Assembly (NCBI GenBank): GCA_021847425.1
Contig: JAJZRF010000013.1
Coordinates: 1 to 53,314, forward strand
Source: Deltaproteobacteria bacterium
GTDB taxonomy: Bacteria > Desulfobacterota > Desulfobulbia > Desulfobulbales > Desulfurivibrionaceae
Direction: 5' to 3'
Length of the DNA stretch: 53,314 nt
Positions within the stretch are counted from its first letter, which is position 1, and each line of letters opens with the position of its first letter. Under the pieces are notes generated by a model. That model was given only the letters and a program-made list of their open reading frames with translations, did not search any database and was not told the DNA's origin. Position numbers and translations under genes: made by a program. Positions 1 to 7,593 of the stretch are shown here, piece after piece.

Positions 1-169
1 CTGTTGGTGGGTGTCGGTTCCGCGCATGTTTTCCTCAATCTTTACGAGTTATTCTAGGTTGTTACATAATACATTGCGCGGATTAAAATGTCTCGATATT
101 TGCTGAATTTTTCAACAGCCTGCTAGTGCGAGTATTGACCGTTCAACAGTTGATTTAGACAGGGGAGAG

Positions 170-556
170 ATGGGCTTTCAGCTTTTCGACTTCAGTTCTG
201 ATCTAGATGAACATGCTAGGGGCTGCCATTCAAATAGTGAAAAACTGGACTACTTGGCGGATACATTGGGAAATGCAGCATTGCCAAGCTATCTGAAACG
301 TTTTATTCTTCGAACTTCTCCGAGTCTGGAAAAATCACTGGTAATCCATCCGTCAGCCAGCATTGAAGGATACAAAGATGATCCCGACCTCGACAAGGCC
401 GCCATCGAGCGTCGTCGTGGGTTCTTTGGTAAAAGCCAGAAAGGGGTGCACCCGGAGGCTATTCATCACATTAAGATCTTTACGAATTCTCAAGGAACAG
501 GGCGATTGTATTACAAGTTTGAGGGCTCAATTCAGTTCATAAAGAACGCAAGATGA
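170..556 (+). CDS. Hypothetical protein, first gene of a DNA-methyltransferase cassette
   Basis: A 128-residue protein that I do not recognise. It is soluble, has no signal peptide or membrane segment, and is rich in charged residues; a central basic patch (IERRRGFFGK, about residues 79-88) could contact nucleic acid, but that is a guess. An AGGGGAG stretch sits just upstream of the ATG. Its stop overlaps the start of the next gene (ATGA), and a third gene, a DNA methyltransferase, follows 4 nt after that, so the three are probably one operon. The cassette is visibly more AT-rich than the rest of the window, which suggests recent transfer. The context allows a role in restriction or defence, but nothing in the protein itself proves it. 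Confidence 0.7.
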   Translation: MGFQLFDFSSDLDEHARGCHSNSEKLDYLADTLGNAALPSYLKRFILRTSPSLEKSLVIHPSASIEGYKDDPDLDKAAIERRRGFFGKSQKGVHPEAIHHIKIFTNSQGTGRLYYKFEGSIQFIKNAR

Positions 557-1071
557 TCGCGGATTTTGAGAAATTCCACGGTGTAGCTCTGCGGGAGCTT
601 ATTGTATCATCGGGAAAACCCCTGAGGTTTGAGCGAGCTGCACAGGCAGGACGAATCCATAGCTATGTGCTGAACGGTGTCGTTGGTATTCACATCAAGC
701 ATTCGGCCAAGCGAATACCCCCGTGGCAATTCACCTTCACGAGGGATCAAGTGAGCGAATTAGCAAGATTAAGAGCTCAGGGGAAATCGCTCTGGTTCTT
801 ACTGGTATGTGGGTCGGATGGCATCGTTGCCCTCGCTGACATTGAGCTTGCCGAGATAACAGGCGACATCGACAAAGGCACACTGTTTGTGCGGATTGAT
901 CGTGACCGTCGCAGTAGATACCGAATATTTGGATCCGCAGGGCAACTAACGGCCGCCAAACCCAGCGGGGTGAGCTGTGTCTTGAGAGATGCACTTGTTT
1001 TATCAAGCAGTGCTGGAACGACATTGACAGCGGATATTCAGTGCAGCTCAGTTTCAGGAGTAACGGTGTAG
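553..1071 (+). CDS. Hypothetical protein, second gene of the methyltransferase cassette
   Basis: A 172-residue protein whose ATG overlaps the upstream stop codon (ATGA), implying translational coupling. The middle resembles a compact alpha/beta fold: a segment with GVVGIHIKHSAKR (about residues 43-55), a PWQFTF stretch, then LWFLLVCGSDGIVAL (about 80-94). I recall similar conserved hypothetical proteins but no established function. The alternating hydrophobic strands with conserved charged residues (IHIKHS, DGIVALADIELAE) would be compatible with a small nuclease-like core, but no complete PD-(D/E)XK motif can be assigned by eye. It lies 4 nt before the methyltransferase gene, so a modification-partner or restriction role is inferred from position only. 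Confidence 0.75.
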   Translation: MIADFEKFHGVALRELIVSSGKPLRFERAAQAGRIHSYVLNGVVGIHIKHSAKRIPPWQFTFTRDQVSELARLRAQGKSLWFLLVCGSDGIVALADIELAEITGDIDKGTLFVRIDRDRRSRYRIFGSAGQLTAAKPSGVSCVLRDALVLSSSAGTTLTADIQCSSVSGVTV

Positions 1072-1075
1072 CGCT

Positions 1076-2221
1076 ATGCGGCTAACTCCAATTCATCCTT
1101 TCCCGGCTCGAATGGCTCCTGAGATTATCTTGGAGAGCTTGGAAGCACTGCCCCCACATTCTACCGTGCTTGATCCAATGGTGGGGTCTGGCACTGTCTT
1201 GCGCGCTTGTGTAGAGAAAGGATTGAACTGCTTCGGTTTCGACGCCGATCCTTTGGCGGTCCTCATGACGCGAGTCTGGACAAGGCACCCGCCCGCCGGT
1301 CTCGCTCAGGAGGCGAAAAAACTTGTAGAAGCTGCCCAAAATGACCCACTAGAGATCCCAAATTGGCACAGGTCATGCGAAGAAACCCGTAAATTCTGCA
1401 AATTCTGGTTCGAAGCCGATCAGTACGATCAGCTCTCGAAACTGGCTAATCGTTTGTTTGACCGCAGTGATGAGTTTGCGGATGCACTTAGATTGGCCTT
1501 GAGCCGCATTATCATCACCAAGGAGAAGGGGGCGTCGATCGCTCGCGATACTTCCCACAGTCGACCGCACCGTGTATTTTTTAATAACGATTTCGATGTC
1601 TATCGGAACTTCATTATAGCCGCACGACGAATTGAAGAGCGACTTAAACCAGAATTGATCCTAGGATCGGCACAAGTACAGTCAGGCGATGCTCGTTCTC
1701 TGTCACTTCAGAGTGCAAGTGTTGATGCCGTTATCACGTCTCCCCCCTATCTAAACGCCATTGATTACATGCGAGGGCACAGACTAGCACTCGTGTGGCT
1801 TGGTTTTAAAGTTGATCAGCTTCGAGTCGTTCGATCGAATGCGATCGGAGCTGAAGCATCCAAGCTCGGTTGTATGACGCAGATTGCAAGAGAGATCCCC
1901 GATTTTGAACGTTTGAGTTCTAGGAATCAGGGCATTATCCAACGGTATGCCTGGGACATCGAAGCACTGATGCGGGAAGTCCGCCGTGTGATACGCCCTG
2001 GTGGGCGAGTCTTGGTTGTCGTCGGTAATTCCACTATTAAGGACATCAATATCCCGAACGCAGATATTAACATCGTTGGCGCTCGCCATGTTGGGCTGAG
2101 GTTCGACGGTCGTATCGAACGCGCGCTCCCAGCCAACAGTAGATATTTGCCAATTAACGGAGGCTCTAGCGCACTTTCCAAACGGATGCGAACCGAGACA
2201 ATTCTCACCTTTGAGGGATAG
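1076..2221 (+). CDS. Site-specific DNA methyltransferase (N4-cytosine/N6-adenine type)
   Basis: A 381-residue DNA methyltransferase. The N-terminus carries IHPFPARMAPE (residues 6-16), a signature I associate with one group of amino-methyltransferases. Motif I for SAM binding, VLDPMVGSGT, is at residues 31-40, and the catalytic motif IV, TSPPY, is at 221-225. A late PGGRVLVVVGNS segment fits a further core strand. Motif I precedes motif IV, so the order differs from beta-class enzymes, in which motif IV comes first. SPPY is typical of enzymes that methylate an exocyclic amino group, often N4-cytosine. It is the last gene of a cassette with two unknown proteins and has no recognisable restriction endonuclease beside it, so it is either a solitary methylase or part of an uncharacterised system. 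Confidence 0.9.
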   Translation: MRLTPIHPFPARMAPEIILESLEALPPHSTVLDPMVGSGTVLRACVEKGLNCFGFDADPLAVLMTRVWTRHPPAGLAQEAKKLVEAAQNDPLEIPNWHRSCEETRKFCKFWFEADQYDQLSKLANRLFDRSDEFADALRLALSRIIITKEKGASIARDTSHSRPHRVFFNNDFDVYRNFIIAARRIEERLKPELILGSAQVQSGDARSLSLQSASVDAVITSPPYLNAIDYMRGHRLALVWLGFKVDQLRVVRSNAIGAEASKLGCMTQIAREIPDFERLSSRNQGIIQRYAWDIEALMREVRRVIRPGGRVLVVVGNSTIKDINIPNADINIVGARHVGLRFDGRIERALPANSRYLPINGGSSALSKRMRTETILTFEG

Positions 2222-2312
2222 ACGTTAGTTGTGACGAACTGGGGGAATTCCTGCCTATCGCCCCATATTTTTGTTTCGCAGTATTATCAAATAAAAACGC
2301 CCTCGAAACCCC

Positions 2313-2512
2313 GAATCGCGCCGCCAGGGCCTTGCCGATAACGCGATCCGCCCGCTTGCCATCGGGGCAAAGAGCAATATCCCTGTGTCCCGGCCATTGT
2401 GCTCGGCGCGATCAGCGGCGTGTTTGCCCTGGGGATTCTTGGTCTTATCCTCGGGCCTGTTCTCTTCGCGATTCTCATCACTGTTTGGCGGGATGTAACG
2501 CGTTCCGCGTAG
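2313..2512 (+). pseudogene. Relic of an AI-2E family transporter gene (C-terminal end, frameshifted)
   Basis: Reading the plus strand in two frames gives the C-terminal signature of the AI-2E/UPF0118 membrane transporter family. One frame reads DNAIRPLAIGAKSNIPV (about 2337-2387). The next reads PAIVLGAISGVFALGILGL (about 2390-2446), followed by ILGPVLFAILITVWRDV and a TAG at 2510-2512. The frame changes near 2386, consistent with loss of a single base. Nothing upstream of about 2310 continues the protein: a TAA lies in frame at 2292 and the rest of the expected length is missing. It is therefore a truncated and frameshifted remnant, probably broken when the upstream cassette arrived. Confidence 0.75.
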
Positions 2513-2582
2513 CTGCTGACGCTTTTGCCGGATCGGGGGCGATCTTGCCGGTGCTTCGCCCCCAGTCGCCGGCACGGGGCCG

Positions 2583-3311
2583 TCATTTCACTGCCCCGAA
2601 GGCTGCGAAGCAGGAATTTTTGTGCAGCAGCTCCATCTGCCCGAACCCGACGCACCGCAGCAGGTCCATCTGCCAGGTGACCGGCCGGGGCGAATCCTCC
2701 CGCTCGATATAGGCAACGACCCTGTTTTTGTACTCCTCTCCGCCCAGCGCGCACAGATACCCTTCGTAGCGTTGCCACATCATCTGCTGAATCGGCCCGG
2801 TTTCGTGGGCCACCAGATCGGTGATCCAGACACTGCCCCCCGGCGCGGTCAGGGCATGGATCTTGCGGAAGGTCTTTTCCCAATCGTGGTCATCGCGCAG
2901 GTGGTGCAGGACCGCCGCCGCCAGGATGACGTCATAGCGCTCGGGCTCCAGCGCAACGGTGCGGAAGTCGCCATGGAACACCCCGATCTTCCCTGTGGTG
3001 TGTGGCCCAATCCGCGCCTGGGCCCGAGCAAGCATCGGCAGGCTCAGGTCAATCAGGTCGCAGTCAAAAGGGGCCGGGGCGTATTGCAGCAATTTGAGGG
3101 TGTTGTTGCCCGCGCCGCAGCCGATGTCGAGCACCCGGCGGATCAGGGGGGTGGCGGCAACGGCGGCCCGGGTGATCAGTTCCATGGCCAGCGGGGCATC
3201 AATGGTTGCGCTCTGACCGGTTTCAAGGTTGGAGAATCGTTCCACCTCCGCGTCAAAGCGGCTGCGGATTTCAGCCACCGTGGCTTTGCCGGTAAACGTC
3301 CTGGTCTGCAT
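2583..3311 (-). CDS. Class I SAM-dependent methyltransferase
   Basis: A 242-residue methyltransferase with a Rossmann-type SAM site. Motif I, VLDIGCGAG, is at residues 60-68, an acidic strand end (CDLIDLS) follows, and AAAVLHHLRDDHDWEKTF and LTAPGGSVWITDL mark the later motifs. The leader MQTRTFTGKATVAEIRSRFD and the overall shape resemble small-molecule methyltransferases; no substrate can be read from sequence. The ATG at 3309-3311 has a GGAGAG Shine-Dalgarno. A second methyltransferase gene ends 42 nt upstream on the same strand, so the two are probably co-transcribed, with a divergent AraC-type regulator beyond them. Confidence 0.85.
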   Translation of the reverse strand: MQTRTFTGKATVAEIRSRFDAEVERFSNLETGQSATIDAPLAMELITRAAVAATPLIRRVLDIGCGAGNNTLKLLQYAPAPFDCDLIDLSLPMLARAQARIGPHTTGKIGVFHGDFRTVALEPERYDVILAAAVLHHLRDDHDWEKTFRKIHALTAPGGSVWITDLVAHETGPIQQMMWQRYEGYLCALGGEEYKNRVVAYIEREDSPRPVTWQMDLLRCVGFGQMELLHKNSCFAAFGAVK

Positions 3312-3353
3312 ATTCTTTCTCTCCGGGGCTCTGACCCAGGAAATGGTCTGGCC

Positions 3354-4166
3354 TCAAGCTGTGGGGTCTGTTTTGGCAGCCGTAAGGAAAATACGATGGA
3401 AAACGAGATCGATCCTGCCGTCGGCGTCGGCCTGTTCTTCAAACGATTCTCTCACCCCTTGCCGCATCCTTTCTGCGAAATCTTCAGGGAGAGGGTCGGA
3501 AAAACAGGCTTGACTGAGATACCCTGCCGCTGCGCCGGAATTGAAAACATCAAAGGCCTTGAGTGGCGTGCATGGCAGGTGGAGCGCCGCAATCCGGCAG
3601 GTGTTGACCGTAAAGCCCGCCTGCTCGAAAAGGGTTTGGTACTCCTCTGCCGAGTCCAGAAAAAACCACGGGGAGCGGAAGCCTGCAAACAGGCGGTCAA
3701 TCTCGGCTGATCGGCGGCAATGGGCGATGGCCCGGAGAAAATTCGGGCTGTAGTTGCGGGTGGCCGAGGCCTGCATGCCCACCCGGCCCGAGGGGCGCAG
3801 GGCCCGGTGAAATTCCCTCAGGGTGGCCTTTGGCCGGGGAAACCACTGGAAGGCGGAGTTGCAGAAGATGACCTCGAATGCCTTGGTAAACGGCAGGCAA
3901 TCGCTGCTGCCCACCTGGAACTCGATATTGCGGTCGGCGTACTGCTCTTGCGCCCGGCGGATCATCCCTTGGGCCTGGTCGATCCCCACCACCCGGCCCA
4001 CGGTCCTGCCCCGCAGCTCCACGGTGAGGTTCCCGGCGCCGCAGCCCACATCCAAGATATCCTCATCGCCCGCCAGAGCGAGCATATCCATGAGCTGCTT
4101 GCCCGCAGAGGCCTGGACCAATGATTTTTCCCGGTAGGAATGGGCAATGGTCGAAAAATCGGTCAT
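3354..4166 (-). CDS. Class I SAM-dependent methyltransferase (BioC/Tam-like architecture)
   Basis: A 270-residue methyltransferase. I place the start at the ATG at 4164-4166 (MTDFSTIAHSYREKS) because an excellent AGGGAGGT site lies 7-8 nt before it; an upstream start would add about 30 unlikely residues. Motif I is ILDVGCGAGN (residues 37-46), followed by VVGIDQAQGMI and FCNSAFQWF, the last resembling the N-S-A-x-Q-W motif of trans-aconitate and malonyl-ACP methyltransferases. The substrate is unknown. It is the first gene of a two-methyltransferase unit and is divergent from an AraC-family gene 151 bp away, which probably regulates it. Confidence 0.85.
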   Translation of the reverse strand: MTDFSTIAHSYREKSLVQASAGKQLMDMLALAGDEDILDVGCGAGNLTVELRGRTVGRVVGIDQAQGMIRRAQEQYADRNIEFQVGSSDCLPFTKAFEVIFCNSAFQWFPRPKATLREFHRALRPSGRVGMQASATRNYSPNFLRAIAHCRRSAEIDRLFAGFRSPWFFLDSAEEYQTLFEQAGFTVNTCRIAALHLPCTPLKAFDVFNSGAAAGYLSQACFSDPLPEDFAERMRQGVRESFEEQADADGRIDLVFHRIFLTAAKTDPTA

Positions 4167-4317
4167 GGCGTAACCTCCCTTTTTGCCGACCAACACCCTG
4201 ATCGGCACGGGATGGACAACCGTATCGTTTCCACTCGGATGATGGCCGTTGCCCATGCGTGTTCCTTTTCATCCGCACAAAGTATAGCTTGCCTTTAATT
4301 GTCAGTCTTTCTATTGT

Positions 4318-5157
4318 ATGCCAATGAGTATCGAAAAACTGACAAGATTGGCGCCGGTGGAACTTGGCTACCGGTTGGACGCCAACCTGCCGATCCTCCC
4401 GCTGGCCTTACAGGTCAGCCCGCGGAAGTCTGCGGCCAGTCAGGTCGGCCGGGGTGCGCCCCACGCCCACCCGCGGGGGCAGTTGATCTTTGCCAGCAGC
4501 GGGGTGATGCGGGTGATCTGCGGCCGCGACATCTGGGTGGTGCCCCCTTCGCAGTCGGTCTGGGTTCCGCCAAACCAGGAGCACGAGGTGTATTTCTCCG
4601 GCGAAGTGGCGCTGCGCAATCTCTTTATTGATGCCACGGTCACGGTAGGGTTGCCGAAGCAGTGCACCGTGCTGAAGGTGTCGCCGCTGCTGCGGGAGCT
4701 GATCTTGAAGGCGGTGCAGGTGGGCGAGGAGTACCTGCCGGAAAGTGCGGGCTGGCGGCTGATGCAGGTAATTCTCGATGAACTTCGCCAGGCGGCGCCG
4801 ACGCCCCTGCATTTACCGATGGCGCGGGATGAGCGGCTGATGCGGGTCATCGAGGCGCTGCTGGAAGATCCGGGAGACAGCCGCGACCTTGAGCAGTGGG
4901 CCAAGCTGGCAGGGGCCAGCGGCCGGAATCTGGCCCGGCTGTTTGTGGCCGAGACCGGTCTGACCTTCGGGATATGGCGCAAGCGGCTGTTGTTGCAGGA
5001 GGCGGTCAAGCGTCTCGATCAGGGCCAGCAGGTGACCGCCATCGCCTTTGCCCTGGGGTATCAGAGCCTGAGTGCCTTTATCGAGATGTTCCGCAAAGCG
5101 CTGGGGGCATCGCCCGGCCAGTACGCCCGGCAGCATCGGGTCGCAGACGGAATCTGA
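4318..5157 (+). CDS. AraC-family transcriptional regulator with N-terminal cupin
   Basis: A 279-residue regulator. The N-terminal half is a cupin-like sensor domain: HAHPRGQLIFASSG at about residues 48-61 resembles the H-x-H-x-xGQ strand of AraC_binding domains, and VWVPPNQEHEV follows. The C-terminal 100 residues form an AraC/XylS double helix-turn-helix, with LEQWAKLAGASGRNLARLF as the first unit and IAFALGYQSLSAFIEMFRK then ALGASPGQY as the second. It is divergently oriented to two SAM methyltransferase genes and probably controls them in response to a small molecule. The gene ends inside a 12-bp perfect inverted repeat. Confidence 0.9.
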   Translation: MPMSIEKLTRLAPVELGYRLDANLPILPLALQVSPRKSAASQVGRGAPHAHPRGQLIFASSGVMRVICGRDIWVVPPSQSVWVPPNQEHEVYFSGEVALRNLFIDATVTVGLPKQCTVLKVSPLLRELILKAVQVGEEYLPESAGWRLMQVILDELRQAAPTPLHLPMARDERLMRVIEALLEDPGDSRDLEQWAKLAGASGRNLARLFVAETGLTFGIWRKRLLLQEAVKRLDQGQQVTAIAFALGYQSLSAFIEMFRKALGASPGQYARQHRVADGI

Positions 5158-5180
5158 TCAGCGGACCGGATTCCGTCTGC
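5143..5180 (+). terminator. Hairpin at the end of the AraC-family gene
   Basis: GCAGACGGAATC (5143-5154) and GATTCCGTCTGC (5169-5180) form a perfect 12-bp inverted repeat with a 14-nt loop that contains the TGA stop codon of the regulator gene. The following bases, CATTTCTTG, are only moderately T-rich, so this could be an intrinsic terminator or a 3'-end stabilising hairpin. Confidence 0.55.
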
Positions 5181-5239
5181 CATTTCTTGCCATGCAGAGA
5201 GAAAATTTCGGACCTGTGCAGGATGGGTCTCTCGGGCTC

Positions 5240-5737
5240 TCAGGCGGGGGAGATGCTGTTCTTGTTGATGGGGATCCCTTGCTCCTTCATGTAGGCGTGC
5301 AGCCGCAGGCTATGGTCCTTGTCCTCCAGGTTGAGCTGCTGAAACATCTCTTCCAGCATGGTGGCCGGGGTTTTTTTCATAAAACATTGGAAATGGACCT
5401 CTCCTGCGGAAAGTTCCAGCTCCAGAGCGGTATTAAAGATTTTTTCCCGGTCAGGCGGGGCCTCTTGAAAGGTGGCGAGGTGTCCGGCCACCACCCTGTT
5501 TGCCCGTTCGACTTCTTTGAGGGATTCCGCCATGATTGCTACGGGGAACTCCATGCTGAGGGGCACAAAGGTCTCTCTGATGGAGGCAATCAGGGCCGCG
5601 TGATTTCTTTCCTCAAAGCTGAGCTGCTCCCAGAACTCGCTGTCCTCGGGCAGTGATCTGCTGAAAATGGAGTAGAGTGTCGCGATATCCATTTCCAGTT
5701 TTTCACTGGCAGCCATCAACGGGCCGATGGTGTCCAT
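5240..5737 (-). CDS. Ferritin-like (rubrerythrin-type) protein
   Basis: A 165-residue all-helical protein. FEERNHAALI (about residues 41-50) and ALELELSAGEVHFQCF (about 104-119) place Glu and His residues as in the E-x6-E/ExxH di-iron sites of ferritin-like and rubrerythrin domains, and KLEMDIATLYSIF at the start and NLEDKDHSLRLHAY near the end give the outer helices. It lacks the rubredoxin CxxC tail of true rubrerythrins. It may act in oxygen or peroxide stress or metal handling. It stands alone, with 130 nt to the next gene on the same strand. Confidence 0.7.
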   Translation of the reverse strand: MDTIGPLMAASEKLEMDIATLYSIFSRSLPEDSEFWEQLSFEERNHAALIASIRETFVPLSMEFPVAIMAESLKEVERANRVVAGHLATFQEAPPDREKIFNTALELELSAGEVHFQCFMKKTPATMLEEMFQQLNLEDKDHSLRLHAYMKEQGIPINKNSISPA

Positions 5738-5868
5738 AGATTTCTCCCTGCAGGTTTTGCTGTTGATTCTGGGTCATGGCGAGAACGGGAGACCCGGATG
5801 GTTTTTGGGACACATCCCGGGACATCTTCTCGTCACGGGGATTGAATCTGAACGCGCGCCTGTTTTGA

Positions 5869-6582
5869 TTATGCCCCTTTTTCCGCAATCCAACCGCTGA
5901 AAAGATACGTTTGGAAAAATTTATGGATTTCCCGGAAACCGGCTTCTTGGAGTAAGGCGTGCATCCTTTCTTCGGGAATAAACTTTATATCCCGGCGAAT
6001 GTGGGCAAAGTCCCTTCCGACGTCTTCCCGGTTTTCCTCCATGCGCAGTTGCCGCGCCTCCCAGGCAGATAAAAACCTGCCGAAGGCAGGGGTGGTTTTA
6101 TCGCCGACCAGGTCGATGATGATGAACTTGGCGTGCGGTTGTAAGCGGGAGGCAAGTTCTGCCAGATACTCTTTTTTCGCGCCAGCGTCAGGGATAAACT
6201 GCATGACCAGGATTGACGTGGCCGCCTGGAAACTTGGGCCGGGGGGCAGGTCTTTTACGCACCCCTGTTTCAAATAAATTCTCTCGCTTAACCCCTGTTC
6301 CTTTACCCGTTCAGCGGCAAGGGAAAGCATTGCTTCCGTCGGATCAACCCCGGTGACATGCCAGGCCGGATTGGCCCGGGCGTATAACAGCACTTCGTGT
6401 CCCGTGCCTGCGCCGGAAACAAGGATATTTGCCTGTCCAGGCAGGGCATTGAGCAGCAGGTGCAGCGAGAGGTCGTGCATGGCCTCGTAGCCTGGGACGA
6501 TGCGTCTGATTTTTGCTTCATACCCGGTTGCCCGTTTTGCATCGAAGTGTTTTGTCGCATCAAATTGTTGTTCGCTTTTCAC
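5869..6582 (-). CDS. Class I SAM-dependent methyltransferase
   Basis: A 237-residue methyltransferase when started at the GTG at 6580-6582 (VKSEQQFDATKHFDAKRA), which has GAGGAGG upstream and leaves 40 nt after the preceding gene. A longer frame exists, but its first 40 residues overlap that gene and look non-coding. The SAM motif I is ILVSGAGTGHEV, slightly divergent from DxGxGxG, and WHVTGVDPTEAML follows, then TSILVMQFIPD. The C-terminal IRRDIKFIPEERMHALLQEAGF is typical of Ubie-type enzymes. The substrate is unknown. It lies downstream of an Asp/Glu-racemase-like gene on the same strand and may be its operon partner. Confidence 0.8.
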   Translation of the reverse strand: MKSEQQFDATKHFDAKRATGYEAKIRRIVPGYEAMHDLSLHLLLNALPGQANILVSGAGTGHEVLLYARANPAWHVTGVDPTEAMLSLAAERVKEQGLSERIYLKQGCVKDLPPGPSFQAATSILVMQFIPDAGAKKEYLAELASRLQPHAKFIIIDLVGDKTTPAFGRFLSAWEARQLRMEENREDVGRDFAHIRRDIKFIPEERMHALLQEAGFREIHKFFQTYLFSGWIAEKGA

Positions 6583-6622
6583 GGTGAAACCAGCCTCCTC
6601 AATTGCGGCGGTGGGCTGCCGC

Positions 6623-7318
6623 CTACGACAACATCCTGGCGACCGCACATTCGGCGTGAATCTTCGTTGTGTCCAGAAACGGAATGGCCCGGCCTCCAGA
6701 GTCATTGAGGAGTAACGGCAGTTCGGTGCCGCCCAGGATCACACCGTCTATGCCGCGGCGCATCTTCAAGCGATCCGCGATCTCCAGCAACCGATCCCGC
6801 GTTTCAGGGAGAAAAACGCCATTGACCAGTTCGCTCATGTATTTATGATGGATATATTCCTGCTCCTCCAACTCGGGCACGACGACGCTGATCCCCGCCT
6901 GGGAAAAGACCTCGGCATAGAATCGCCCTTTCATGGTAAAGGCCGTGCCGAACAGACCGACTCGGCGCAGGCCAAGGCCTTGTGCCGCTGCACAGGTCGC
7001 GTCCACAATGCTGATCAGGGGAATCGATGCCCGGGCTTGAAGGTCGGCAAAAACGATGTGCGGCGTATTGGACGCCAATAAGCCGAATGCCGCTCCGGCC
7101 CGCGCCAATCTCTCAATTTCCTCAAGCAGGTAATGCGTCACCCCGGCCAGATCATTGGCCGCGATCAAATCCAGCATCTTTTTCATGTCGATGCTGTTGA
7201 TAAGGATGGACGGATAACTGGAGTCTGCCTTGCGTTCTCGGTATGCCGAAATAATCAACCGGTAATACTGAATTGTCGACTCCGGTGCGATCCCGCCGAT
7301 AATGCCGGCTGTCTGCAT
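6623..7318 (-). CDS. Aspartate/glutamate racemase family protein lacking both catalytic cysteines
   Basis: A 231-residue member of the Asp/Glu racemase family. The start is the ATG at 7316-7318 (MQTAGIIGGIAPESTIQYY), preceded by GGGAGGAAG; a longer frame adds 31 unlikely residues. The GIIGGIAPESTIQYY N-terminus and the ILGGTELPLL C-terminal motif identify the family. Two-base racemases use a Cys in a CNT-H motif and another in a GCTE motif. Here they read SNTPH and GGTE: Ser (TCC) and Gly (GGC) replace the cysteines, as I checked at codon level. Some E. coli YgeA-like enzymes keep only one Cys, so a one-sided or different reaction is possible. It precedes a methyltransferase gene by 40 nt. 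Confidence 0.8.
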   Translation of the reverse strand: MQTAGIIGGIAPESTIQYYRLIISAYRERKADSSYPSILINSIDMKKMLDLIAANDLAGVTHYLLEEIERLARAGAAFGLLASNTPHIVFADLQARASIPLISIVDATCAAAQGLGLRRVGLFGTAFTMKGRFYAEVFSQAGISVVVPELEEQEYIHHKYMSELVNGVFLPETRDRLLEIADRLKMRRGIDGVILGGTELPLLLNDSGGRAIPFLDTTKIHAECAVARMLS

Positions 7319-7593
7319 GTGGCTTCCTCCCGTGACAAAAATCTGGAGCCTCGGGCACACATAGCCCGGCGTGAGTGCAACCTGGATTGATTGTAGAAAA
7401 TCTTGCGGCAACCGGCCACTGAATTCCGCGCTTTGTTTTTTCCTATTGCGAAAATGGTGTGTGGCGCCGGCGGGTTCGCTTTCTCTTGACTTGCAAGCGA
7501 AAGCAAAAGAGAATGGCTCCTAACGCATTGAAGTGTCTTGGTCTGCCTTCGGGCCGGATCGGCCCAACAAAGAATCCGGAGGGGGAATGTGTT

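Noticed and set aside
2622..3710. A 362-residue plus-strand frame across the two methyltransferase genes
   Set aside because: It covers both strongly supported minus-strand genes and has no family motifs.
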